From: an uncultured Eubacteriales bacterium
GTDB taxonomy: Bacteria > Bacillota > Clostridia > Oscillospirales > Oscillospiraceae
Direction: 5' to 3'
DNA: 5,978 nt
Assembly: GCA_900321335.1 (NCBI GenBank)
Contig: ONVR01000011.1
Span: 1-5,978, forward strand
The notes under the pieces were generated by a model, which saw only the letters and a list, made by a program, of their open reading frames with translations, searched no databases and was not told the origin of the DNA. Positions 1 to 5,647 of this stretch are shown in pieces. A program made the translations under genes and the position numbers. The stretch's first letter is position 1; each line of letters begins with the position of its first letter.

Positions 1-417
1 CGCCTCGTCGAGCCGGCGTCTGACCGCAGCCGGAGCGGGTACGTCGGACCAGGGAATGAAATTGTCCTGCATCACCAGGTCAAATCCTCCGTGGAAGGGG
101 ATGTTCCGCTCTGAGAGCACCTGAGACAGGGCGGCACATTCGCTTCCGGTGGCCTCCCCGCAGGTGAATACGCCGAAGACCTGCTGACCGGCCAGGCCCG
201 TCAGTTCCAGTTTCCCGATAAAATCCGCCGCGATCCCCGGCAGGGTGTAGGCAAAGGTGGGCAGCACGAAGCCCAGATACGGATCTCCTGAGATGTCATA
301 GTGAAAGTGTTTGTCCCGCATGGCAACGCCGATGGAGACGCACCGGTCTCCCAGCGCCGCAGCGATCCGCTCGGCGGCCCGCTGGGAGTTCCCTGTGGCG
401 GAAAAGTAAAAGATCAT
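1..417 (-). CDS. EFR1-family flavodoxin/ferredoxin protein, N-terminal part (cut by window edge)
   Basis: Translating the minus strand from the ATG at 417 gives 139 open codons to the window edge, so the C-terminus is missing. The protein begins MIFYFSATGNS; the SATGNS loop at residues 6-11 is the FMN-phosphate-binding loop of flavodoxins. Further on are a hydrophobic strand with FVLPTFAYTLPG, a second with FGVFTCGEATG, and a MQDNFIPW segment, a pattern typical of EFR1-family proteins. In that family a flavodoxin domain is followed by two 4Fe-4S ferredoxin motifs; the cysteine motifs would lie beyond the left edge and cannot be checked. The likely role is cytoplasmic electron transfer, with unknown partners. 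A GGGAGGA ribosome binding site at 427-433 sits 9 bases before the start. The gene follows the MATE gene by 25 bases and is probably co-transcribed with it. A plain flavodoxin is the alternative. Confidence 0.85.
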   Translation of the reverse strand, partial: MIFYFSATGNSQRAAERIAAALGDRCVSIGVAMRDKHFHYDISGDPYLGFVLPTFAYTLPGIAADFIGKLELTGLAGQQVFGVFTCGEATGSECAALSQVLSERNIPFHGGFDLVMQDNFIPWSDVPAPAAVRRRLDEA

Positions 418-442
418 AGCGAGAAGTCCTCCCGTAATGGAA

Positions 443-1810
443 TCAATGGATCAGAAGCCGGTGGGTCTGCCACTTGCCGCTGGCGTAGTAGCCAAAGCCG
501 ATGGCCGCCGTGACGAAGCCGGCGACGGCGCTGCCGTACCAGAAGCCGTAGATGCCGTAGCCCATGACCACGCCGATAAGCAGCGCGACGCCAACCCTGG
601 CCACCACACCGTCCATGATGCCGATGATAAAGCTCAAAGTCGCGTTGCCCACGCCGTTGATGACCGCGTTGAAGGGCGCCATCAGGGCAAAGCAGAAGAA
701 GTAGACCACCAGAACGACCATATACCGGGGAGCCCACTCCAGAACGGCGGCGTCCGAGGTGAAGATGGAGAAGATGAGCCGGGGGGCCAGCAGGAAGATC
801 AGGGACAGCACCACCGCCACTGTCAGACCCACGACCAGGGCGACCTTGACCACCTGCCGGACCCGATCCATTTTCCCGGCGCCCAGGTTCTGGGCGACCA
901 TGGAGGCTCCGGCGGCGCTGATGGCGTTGGTGGTGATGCTCATGATGTTGCGCAGCTTGTTGCCCACGCCGGTGACGGCGGAGACCACTACGCCGTAGGT
1001 GTTTACGTAGGAGTTGACGAAGAGCATGGAGATCATGATGGCCGCGTGCTGTACCGCCAGGGGAACGCCCAGACGGACCATGGCCTTGATGGAGACGGGG
1101 TCGATGGCGAAGCTTTTGAGCTTGAAGTCAAAGCCGAACCGGTCCCGACGCCGGAACAGGTAGACCAGAGAGATGATCACGGAGATGGCCTGCCCCATAA
1201 CGGTAGCCAGAGCCGTTCCAAAGGCGTCCCAGTGGAAGACGGCTACAAACAGCACATCCAGCACCAGATTGGAAACGGCGGCGATGAATACGAACAGCAG
1301 GGGGTGCTTGGAGTCGCCCATGCCCCGCAGAACGGCGGCCACGGTGTTGTAGCCGAAGGTGAACAGGAACCCGGCAAAGCAGGTGATGGCATAGACCCGC
1401 GCCCCGGCGTAGGCCTCCTGGGGCGTGTTCAGCAGGCCCAGCATCCAGTCCGTGCCGATCAGAGCCAGAATGGTCATACCGATGGCCAGCAGACCGCAGA
1501 AGGAGAAAGAGGTGCCGATGGCCCGCTTGACACCTTCCCGGTCCCCGGAGCCCACAAACTGGGCGATGAGGATCTGGCTGGCGCTGGCAAAGCCCATGGC
1601 CACGTAGAGAAACAGGGAGACCAGATCTCCGCCGCAGGAAACGGCGGACAGACCGGTGCTGCCGACGAACTGACCGATGACGATCATATCCACAATGTTG
1701 TACACCACCTGCAGGAGGTTGGCCAGCATAAAGGGATAGGAAAAACGCAGCAGCTGCTGCGCCACGTTGCCTGTCGTCAGGTCGTTGATCATGGACTTTT
1801 CACTGCTCAT
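443..1810 (-). CDS. MATE family efflux transporter
   Basis: This complete 455-residue protein has the usual MATE length and about twelve hydrophobic segments arranged as two similar halves. It would sit in the cytoplasmic membrane and export organic cations, drugs or metabolites using a Na+ or H+ gradient; the substrate cannot be read from the sequence. The N-terminal part shows the Firmicutes MATE pattern: DLTTGNVAQQLLRFSYPFML, then NIVDMIVIGQFVG, with an acidic residue (D41) in the first membrane helix where ion-coupling residues occur in this superfamily. Loop and helix motifs such as GMGDSKHPL and GAGKMDRVRQVV also fit. The start at 1810 has a GGAAGTGAT ribosome binding site at 1814-1822. 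A second ATG at 1792 (MINDLTTGN) has only a weak site, so the upstream start is preferred. It is first in an operon with the EFR1-type gene. DinF-like or NorM-like subtype is not resolved. Confidence 0.93.
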   Translation of the reverse strand: MSSEKSMINDLTTGNVAQQLLRFSYPFMLANLLQVVYNIVDMIVIGQFVGSTGLSAVSCGGDLVSLFLYVAMGFASASQILIAQFVGSGDREGVKRAIGTSFSFCGLLAIGMTILALIGTDWMLGLLNTPQEAYAGARVYAITCFAGFLFTFGYNTVAAVLRGMGDSKHPLLFVFIAAVSNLVLDVLFVAVFHWDAFGTALATVMGQAISVIISLVYLFRRRDRFGFDFKLKSFAIDPVSIKAMVRLGVPLAVQHAAIMISMLFVNSYVNTYGVVVSAVTGVGNKLRNIMSITTNAISAAGASMVAQNLGAGKMDRVRQVVKVALVVGLTVAVVLSLIFLLAPRLIFSIFTSDAAVLEWAPRYMVVLVVYFFCFALMAPFNAVINGVGNATLSFIIGIMDGVVARVGVALLIGVVMGYGIYGFWYGSAVAGFVTAAIGFGYYASGKWQTHRLLIH

Positions 1811-1843
1811 GGGATCACTTCCGAAAAATACTGATTAACTTTT

Positions 1844-1872
1844 ATTCTAACAGATTTTCTGTGGGAAGGCAA
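1844..1872 (-). promoter_or_regulatory. Predicted sigma-A promoter of the MATE-EFR1 operon
   Basis: Read on the minus strand, a -35 box TTGCCT (1867-1872) is followed by a 17-base spacer and a -10 box TAGAAT (1844-1849). These match consensus at 4 of 6 and 5 of 6 positions. Transcription would start near 1837, leaving a leader of about 27 bases before the MATE start codon. The -35 box lies immediately downstream of the T-run that ends the PH-domain gene, so the two units are separated by almost no spacer. Confidence 0.65.
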
Positions 1873-1873
1873 G

Positions 1874-1907
1874 AAAAAACCTCCGGGGGTTTTCATACCC
1901 CGGAGGT
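1874..1907 (-). terminator. Intrinsic terminator of the PH-domain gene
   Basis: A perfect 10-bp GC-rich stem pairs ACCTCCGGGG (1879-1888) with CCCCGGAGGT (1898-1907) around a 9-base loop. On the minus strand the stem is followed by a run of six T residues (1874-1879). It starts 7 bases after the stop codon of the PH-domain gene, which is the usual spacing. On the plus strand the stem is followed only by CCTTTTA, so plus-strand termination would be weak. Confidence 0.9.
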
Positions 1908-1914
1908 CCTTTTA

Positions 1915-2370
1915 TCAGTGCTCGGGATCGGCGTCGTGGTCATCGTCCATGTAGTCGTAATCGTCCATCACGTCGTGGTCGTGATCGGGCGGCTCATGGT
2001 CGTGGTCAGGACCGTCGTGGCCGTGAACGTCCAGACTCTCCCGGTTGTACACGCGCTTTTTGATGCGCTCCTCCTCAATGAGATCGGAGATCAGCGCCTT
2101 GACCTTTTTGGAGTTTTTGATGTTTAAAATGTCAAACTCCTTCATGGAGGCGTCGGAGCTGCAGCAGTGAATGGTGCCTATGCCCAGCAGCCGCTGCCCG
2201 AAGCTCCGGCGCAGCGTCAGGTCAATGATGCGGTACAGGCGCACCTCATCTTCAAAGGTGGTAAAGACGCCTCGCTTGATGTAAAGACGCTCCGCATCCA
2301 GGGAGTATTTGGTAAATGACCAGGGGAGCCCCAGAAACGTGCGTTTTCTGTCTTTCCAGATAATATCCAT
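1915..2370 (-). CDS. Small PH-domain (bPH_2/DUF304-like) protein with His/Asp-rich tail
   Basis: The 151-residue protein has two parts. Residues about 10-100 resemble the bacterial pleckstrin-homology fold of the bPH_2 family: SFTKYSLDAERLYIKRGVF, then EVRLYRIIDLTLRRSFGQRLLGIGTI, then FDILNIKNSKKVKALISDLI. This matches the family's usual order of a beta-rich 'rL.i..G' strand, a 'ri.di..i..s' strand, a 'G.G.i' turn and a closing helix. It has no membrane segment, unlike many bPH_2 proteins, so it is probably cytoplasmic. The last 37 residues (115-151) are low complexity, with 8 His, 14 Asp and 2 Glu, and could bind divalent metals; that role is inferred. The start is set at the ATG at 2370 because the GTG at 2382 lies inside the strong GAGGTGAT ribosome binding site. 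The gene is divergent from a two-component system and has its own promoter and terminator. The molecular function of these proteins is not well established. Confidence 0.8.
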   Translation of the reverse strand: MDIIWKDRKRTFLGLPWSFTKYSLDAERLYIKRGVFTTFEDEVRLYRIIDLTLRRSFGQRLLGIGTIHCCSSDASMKEFDILNIKNSKKVKALISDLIEEERIKKRVYNRESLDVHGHDGPDHDHEPPDHDHDVMDDYDYMDDDHDADPEH

Positions 2371-2377
2371 GATCGAG

Positions 2378-2385
2378 ATCACCTC
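2378..2385 (-). promoter_or_regulatory. Ribosome binding site that fixes the PH-domain gene start
   Basis: The minus strand reads GAGGTGAT here, a near-full match to the anti-Shine-Dalgarno partner, with 7 bases to the ATG at 2370. The GTG codon four codons upstream (2380-2382) is part of this site, so it cannot be the normal start. Confidence 0.85.
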
Positions 2386-2403
2386 ATCCGGTTATTTTTC
2401 CCT

Positions 2404-2432
2404 ATTGTATCACAGTTGTATCGGTTTTTCCA
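2404..2432 (-). promoter_or_regulatory. Predicted extended -10 promoter of the PH-domain gene
   Basis: On the minus strand the -10 box TACAAT (2404-2409) is preceded by TGA, giving an extended -10 of the form TGnTACAAT (2404-2412). A weak -35 box TGGAAA (2427-2432, 4 of 6) lies 17 bases upstream. The predicted transcript would begin near 2397, about 27 bases before the start codon. The boxes overlap the TTGTATC direct repeat, so a protein bound there could block or change promoter use. Confidence 0.55.
2405..2422. repeat. TTGTATC direct repeat with 11-base period (possible regulator site)
   Basis: TTGTATC occurs at 2405-2411 and again at 2416-2422, exactly 11 bases apart, about one helical turn. 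OmpR/PhoB-family regulators commonly bind as head-to-tail dimers on direct repeats with about this period, and such a regulator is encoded starting at 2594. The repeat overlaps the PH-domain gene's predicted -10 box and lies about 58 bases upstream of the regulator's own -35 box. Recognition by that regulator is inferred; two copies of a 7-base word in an AT-rich region could be chance. Confidence 0.4.
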
Positions 2433-2479
2433 CCGGAATCGGGAAAAAATTTCACAGGTTTCCGGCCTGCGCAAAAAGG

Positions 2480-2508
2480 TGGTCAAAGGCGCGCAGATGT
2501 GGTAAAAT
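2480..2508 (+). promoter_or_regulatory. Predicted promoter of the response regulator-kinase operon
   Basis: A -10 box TAAAAT (2503-2508) is preceded by TGG, forming an extended -10. A weak -35 box TGGTCA (2480-2485, 4 of 6) lies 17 bases upstream. Transcription would begin near 2515, leaving a leader of about 79 bases. A 6-base inverted repeat, CTGCGC (2467-2472) and GCGCAG (2491-2496), flanks the -35 box. Confidence 0.55.
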
Positions 2509-2593
2509 AATACCAATAAGACGCAATGCGGCGGCCTGCACCGGGCAGAACGGGGCAGGGACGGCGAAAACCAGTTTCAGGGGGGCGGAACAA

Positions 2594-3274
2594 ATGTTCA
2601 AAATACTCGTTGCGGAGGATGACGCGGAGCTGCGGCAGCTTTTCTGCAAGGTCCTGACCAAAAACGGATACATCTCCATTCCCGCCGCGGACGGACAGGA
2701 GGCCCTGGACGTACTGGACCGGGAATACGTGGATCTGATCGTCTCGGATATCATGATGCCGAAGATCGACGGCTACGAGCTGACAAAGCAGCTCCGGGAG
2801 GCGGGCATCGCTGTGCCGATCCTGATCATCACGGCAAAGGGAAGCTTCCGGGATATGCAGCTGGGCTTTGACTTCGGCGCCGACGACTATATGGTCAAGC
2901 CCATCAACGTCAACGAGATGGTGCTCCGGGTGGGGGCGCTGCTCCGCCGGGCCCAGATCATCAACGAGCGGCGCCAGACCATCGGCGATACGGTGATGGA
3001 GTACGATTCCCTGACGGTGTACACAGACGGGGACAAATACATCCTGCCCCAGAAGGAATTTATGCTGCTGTACAAGCTGGTGTCCTATCCGGGACATATC
3101 TACACCCGCCAGCAGCTGATGGACGATATCTGGGGCGTGGAGACGGAGACGGATCCCCGCACGGTGGACGTTCACATCAACCGGCTTCGGGACCGGTTCC
3201 GGGACAACCCGGATTTTGAGATCGTCACCGTGCGCGGCATCGGATATAAGGCGGTAAAGAAAAATGAAAAATAA
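2594..3274 (+). CDS. OmpR/PhoB-family two-component response regulator
   Basis: The 226-residue protein has a receiver domain (about 1-118) and a winged-helix DNA-binding domain (about 128-222). In the receiver, the acidic pocket is E8, D9 and D10, the phospho-acceptor is D52 in LIVSDIMMPKIDGYEL, the switch Thr is T80 in ILIITAK, and the conserved Lys is K102 in MVKP. The C-terminal domain has the family's typical run of KEFMLLYKLVSYPG, TRQQLMDDIWG, RTVDVHINRLRDRF and IVTVRGIGYKA, where the recognition helix and wing lie. It should bind direct repeats as a phosphorylated dimer and control transcription. The ATG at 2594 is chosen because the receiver domain begins there and AGGGGGGCGG (2579-2588) is just upstream; the open frame extends further 5' but without domain content. 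Its end overlaps the kinase gene by 11 bases. The regulon is unknown; the divergent PH-domain gene is a candidate. Confidence 0.95.
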   Translation: MFKILVAEDDAELRQLFCKVLTKNGYISIPAADGQEALDVLDREYVDLIVSDIMMPKIDGYELTKQLREAGIAVPILIITAKGSFRDMQLGFDFGADDYMVKPINVNEMVLRVGALLRRAQIINERRQTIGDTVMEYDSLTVYTDGDKYILPQKEFMLLYKLVSYPGHIYTRQQLMDDIWGVETETDPRTVDVHINRLRDRFRDNPDFEIVTVRGIGYKAVKKNEK

Positions 3275-4325
3275 AGGAAGCCGCAGCCTGCGGATCTATT
3301 TCACCCTGGCGGTGTTTCTGATCCTGACCTTCGCCCTGCTGTGTACGGCCCTGCTGGGGATGCTGTTCCAGCAGGTGGCGGATCTGGAGACGCTGCTTCT
3401 CAAAAGGCCGGTGCTCATGCTCCTGCTGCTCTACGGCGTGAGCCTGATCATCAGCACGTCTGTGCTCAGTGTGGTGTTCAACAGCATCATCCGTCCCATG
3501 ACGAGGCTCAGCAACGCTTTCCGGCAGGTGGCTAAGGGCAATTTCGATATCGCCATTGAAGAGGAAAGCGGCATCGAAGAGATCAGCTCCATGTACAGCA
3601 ACTTCAACAGCATGGTCAAGGATCTGGGGGCCAACGAGACCCTGCGCAACGATTTTATCGCCAACGTGTCCCACGAGTTCAAAACCCCCATTACGGCCAT
3701 CGAGGGTTATGCCACCCTTCTGCAGGACAAGAGCCAGTCGCCCCAGGATCAGCAGGAGTGCATCGAAAAGATCCTGTTCAACACCCGGCGGTTGTCCAAT
3801 CTGGTGGGGAACATCCTCATGCTCTCGAAGATCGAAAACCAGTCCATCTCCTCGGAAAACGGCAATTTCCTGCTGGACGAGCAGATCCTTCAGGTGGTGG
3901 TGGGGCTGGAGCGGGAGTGGTCGGAAAAGGCCATTGAATTCGACGTGGATATGCCCAAGACCCGGTATTACGGCTATGAGAGCCTGCTGACCCAGGTCTG
4001 GTCCAACCTGATCGGAAACGCCATCAAATTCAGCTATCCCGGCGGCATCATCGGGATCCGGATGACGGTGGACGCGGACGATATCGCCGTGAGCATTACA
4101 GACCACGGAGTGGGCATGGATGAGCAGACCCAGAAGCACATTTATGAAAAGTTTTACCAGGGAGACACCTCCCGCAAATCCGAGGGCAACGGCCTGGGAC
4201 TGGCCCTGGTGGCCAAGATCGTGGAGTACTGCGGCGGCACCATCGACGTGAAAAGCGCCCTCGGCGAGGGCTCCTGCTTTACGGTGACCCTGCCCCGGAT
4301 CATCACAAAAAATGTCCGCATGTGA
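3264..4325 (+). CDS. Membrane sensor histidine kinase with very short extracytoplasmic loop
   Basis: The 353-residue kinase is the partner of the preceding regulator. Two membrane helices (about 11-35 and 50-72) are separated by only about 14 residues (36-49), so there is no room for an extracellular sensor domain. A HAMP-type linker follows (about 73-125, with the RPMTRLSNAFRQVAKGNF pattern). The dimerisation/phospho-transfer domain has the H-box NVSHEFKTPITAIEGY with phospho-acceptor H137. The ATP-binding domain shows the N-box SNLIGNAIKFS (N252), the G1 motif DHGVGMD (280-286), the F-box EKFYQ, and the G2 motif GNGLGLAL. All catalytic motifs are intact. The gene starts inside the regulator's last codons (11-base overlap) with AAGGCGG at 3248-3254 as a ribosome binding site, consistent with coupled translation. 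The stimulus is unknown. It resembles intramembrane-sensing kinases in layout, but no adjacent ABC exporter of the BceAB type is present. Confidence 0.94.
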   Translation: MKNKGSRSLRIYFTLAVFLILTFALLCTALLGMLFQQVADLETLLLKRPVLMLLLLYGVSLIISTSVLSVVFNSIIRPMTRLSNAFRQVAKGNFDIAIEEESGIEEISSMYSNFNSMVKDLGANETLRNDFIANVSHEFKTPITAIEGYATLLQDKSQSPQDQQECIEKILFNTRRLSNLVGNILMLSKIENQSISSENGNFLLDEQILQVVVGLEREWSEKAIEFDVDMPKTRYYGYESLLTQVWSNLIGNAIKFSYPGGIIGIRMTVDADDIAVSITDHGVGMDEQTQKHIYEKFYQGDTSRKSEGNGLGLALVAKIVEYCGGTIDVKSALGEGSCFTVTLPRIITKNVRM

Positions 4326-4340
4326 GCGAGGAAAGAATCA

Positions 4341-4381
4341 AAGCGCCGTTTTGTGACGGATCCTGTCACAAAACGGCGCTT
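4341..4381. terminator. Bidirectional hairpin terminator between convergent operons
   Basis: A perfect 17-bp stem pairs AAGCGCCGTTTTGTGAC (4341-4357) with its complement (4365-4381) around a 7-base loop. It lies 15 bases after the kinase stop codon and 5 bases after the stop of the DUF6873 gene on the other strand. On the minus strand the stem ends in CTT and continues TGATTCTTTC, a moderate U-rich tail. On the plus strand no clear T-run follows. It therefore fits minus-strand termination best, and the strong stem probably also protects or ends the kinase transcript. Confidence 0.8.
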
Positions 4382-4386
4382 GCAGT

Positions 4387-5046
4387 CTAAAAATCGCTCT
4401 CGATCAGCGAGCCCACGTCCAGCAGGGGGAAGCTGTCAAAGAATTTCAGATCCAGTCCCCGGCTCATGATAAAGGTCACGATCTCGTAGTAGTCCGGGTG
4501 ACGGGACAGATCGCCGCAGAAGAGCATGGTGTTTTCCACCCGGCCGGAGGCGCCGCCCAGAAAGCCCGTGTCAAAGCCCGGCAGCTCCACGTGGCCCGGG
4601 GTGACCTTCAGCACGTCCAGATCCGCCAGACCGGAAAGGGTACGGTAGATCCCCTCGTCGGCGGTGATGACCGACCGGCCGTCCACCACCACGAGATTGC
4701 ACCTGGTGTAGCCCTGCTCCACGTGGACAGGCGTTTTCCCCATCTGTCGGGCTTTTTCCAGGATCTCCGGGGCCGTGATCTTCAGGTTGTGGATCAGGTA
4801 CTTGTCCAGACACGCGGCGCAGTAGGCGGCGTTTCCCGGGTAGGCGCTGCCCACAGACCCCTTGGGTGCCCGAATCAGAGGCGCGTCGGCCTCGACCCCC
4901 ATTTTGCACAGAAACAGGTCCGGATGGGAGGTCACGGCGCCCCGGATGCCGGGGTCCTGCTTGAGCACCACGGTATTGATCTCCTTTTCCCAGAGATAAA
5001 AGAGAATATTCTTTGGAATATAATTGGCTGTGTACACGTTTCCCAT
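4387..5046 (-). CDS. DUF6873-family GME (pentein)-fold protein, function unknown
   Basis: The 219-residue protein matches from memory the DUF6873 family, described as having the GME fold of guanidino-group-modifying enzymes such as dimethylarginine dimethylaminohydrolase. Motifs I recognise are AYPGNAAYCAACLDKYLIHNLK (68-89), HVEQGYTRCNLVVVDG (108-123), VITADEGI (126-133), TPGHVELPGFDTGFLGGASG (149-168) and FCGDLSRHPDY (176-186). Candidate active-site residues are H41, E110, C116, H152, E154 and C177, but no known catalytic triad can be assigned with certainty. There is no signal peptide or membrane segment, so it is probably cytoplasmic. AAGGAGC (5054-5060) sits 7 bases before the ATG at 5046; the frame stays open upstream only by running into the ybaK-like gene. 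It is the second gene of a two-gene operon. Enzymatic activity and substrate are unknown. Confidence 0.8.
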   Translation of the reverse strand: MGNVYTANYIPKNILFYLWEKEINTVVLKQDPGIRGAVTSHPDLFLCKMGVEADAPLIRAPKGSVGSAYPGNAAYCAACLDKYLIHNLKITAPEILEKARQMGKTPVHVEQGYTRCNLVVVDGRSVITADEGIYRTLSGLADLDVLKVTPGHVELPGFDTGFLGGASGRVENTMLFCGDLSRHPDYYEIVTFIMSRGLDLKFFDSFPLLDVGSLIESDF

Positions 5047-5065
5047 AAGTAACGCTCCTTGCTTT

Positions 5066-5548
5066 TTATACAATTGTAAGATCTGCCAGATCCGCCGGAA
5101 TATACCCGGCCAGGGCGGTGGGGGACAGAAGGATCTGACAGCCTCGGGCGCCGCCGCTGACGGCGATCTCGTCGTAGAGGACCGCGGTCTCATCCAGCGC
5201 GGTGGGGTAGCGCTTCTTCATGCCGATGGGACTGCAGCCGCCCCGGACGTAACCCGTCAGGGACAGCAGCTGCTTTACGTGGATCATTTCGATGCTCTTT
5301 TCCCCGGCGGCCCGGGCGGCTTTCTTCAGATCCAGCTCGCTGTCGATGGGTATGCAGAACACGTAAACGGCGCCCTTGGGGCCCTGGGTCACCAGGGTCT
5401 TGAAGATCTGCTCCCGGGGCAGAATGTCCTCATGCCCCAGGGCCTTGCCCGTGGGATCATCCTCCGTATAGGCGTAGGTGTGGACCCGGTAGGGGATCCG
5501 CGCCTGGTCCAGAAGACGCATGACGTTGGTTTTGACGGCCTTTTCCAT
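5066..5548 (-). CDS. ybaK: YbaK/EbsC-type aminoacyl-tRNA deacylase (probable Cys-tRNA(Pro) deacylase)
   Basis: The 160-residue protein has the size and motif order of the YbaK/EbsC family. These enzymes act in trans to hydrolyse tRNA(Pro) wrongly charged with cysteine, so limiting Pro-to-Cys misreading. The N-terminus KTNVMRLLDQARIPYRVHTY is the typical start of the fold. The FKTLV motif carries the conserved Lys (K50) needed for activity in this family, and VRGGCSPIGMKK (101-112) supplies the conserved Gly/Ser/Pro loop that shapes the substrate pocket. The later ALDETAVLYDEIAVSGGARGCQILLSP block is also typical. The start at 5548 has GAGGTGAT at 5554-5561, with a 5-base gap. The DUF6873 gene begins 19 bases after its stop, so the two are probably co-transcribed. 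Related ProX or EbsC proteins are alternatives; the exact tRNA and amino acid specificity is inferred. Confidence 0.88.
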   Translation of the reverse strand: MEKAVKTNVMRLLDQARIPYRVHTYAYTEDDPTGKALGHEDILPREQIFKTLVTQGPKGAVYVFCIPIDSELDLKKAARAAGEKSIEMIHVKQLLSLTGYVRGGCSPIGMKKRYPTALDETAVLYDEIAVSGGARGCQILLSPTALAGYIPADLADLTIV

Positions 5549-5576
5549 AAATGATCACCTCATATGCAGCAACCCA

Positions 5577-5605
5577 ACTTTACCACATCCGGAGGGGAAA
5601 GACAA
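5577..5605 (-). promoter_or_regulatory. Predicted promoter of the ybaK-DUF6873 operon
   Basis: On the minus strand a -35 box TTGTCT (5600-5605, 4 of 6) is followed by a 17-base spacer and a -10 box TAAAGT (5577-5582, 4 of 6) preceded by TGG, an extended -10 element. Transcription would start near 5570, about 22 bases upstream of the start codon. Neither box is strong, so this is a moderate prediction. Confidence 0.5.
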
Positions 5606-5647
5606 TCCCGACGGGGCCGGAAATACCGGGATTTTGACGGATAGTCC

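Noticed and set aside
437..1834. A 465-codon open frame on the plus strand, almost fully antisense to the MATE gene
   Set aside because: Its product is rich in His, Asp, Gly and Gln with no domain pattern, no convincing ribosome binding site, and it mirrors the MATE gene codon for codon. It is a shadow produced by GC-rich codon use.
2371..2382. GTG start giving a PH-domain protein four residues longer
   Set aside because: The GTG is part of the GAGGTGAT ribosome binding site for the ATG at 2370, which has ideal spacing.
2309..2593. A 95-codon upstream extension of the response regulator frame
   Set aside because: The receiver domain begins exactly at the ATG at 2594, which has a purine-rich ribosome binding site. 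The extension would cover both divergent promoters and the start of the PH-domain gene.
2483..3175. A 230-codon open frame on the minus strand across the response regulator
   Set aside because: It is antisense to an intact receiver and DNA-binding domain and shows no recognisable protein features.
3225..4139. A 304-codon open frame on the minus strand across the histidine kinase
   Set aside because: It is antisense to a kinase with all catalytic motifs intact, and its product has a low-complexity His/Asp/Gln composition typical of shadow frames.
4498..5052. A 184-codon open frame on the plus strand across the DUF6873 gene
   Set aside because: The opposite strand carries a motif-rich, well-initiated gene; this frame shows no domain and is a shadow.
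5604..5633. AATCCCG/CGGGATT stem followed by TT as a plus-strand terminator
   Set aside because: No plus-strand gene ends before it, the loop is long (16 bases), and the T-run is too short.
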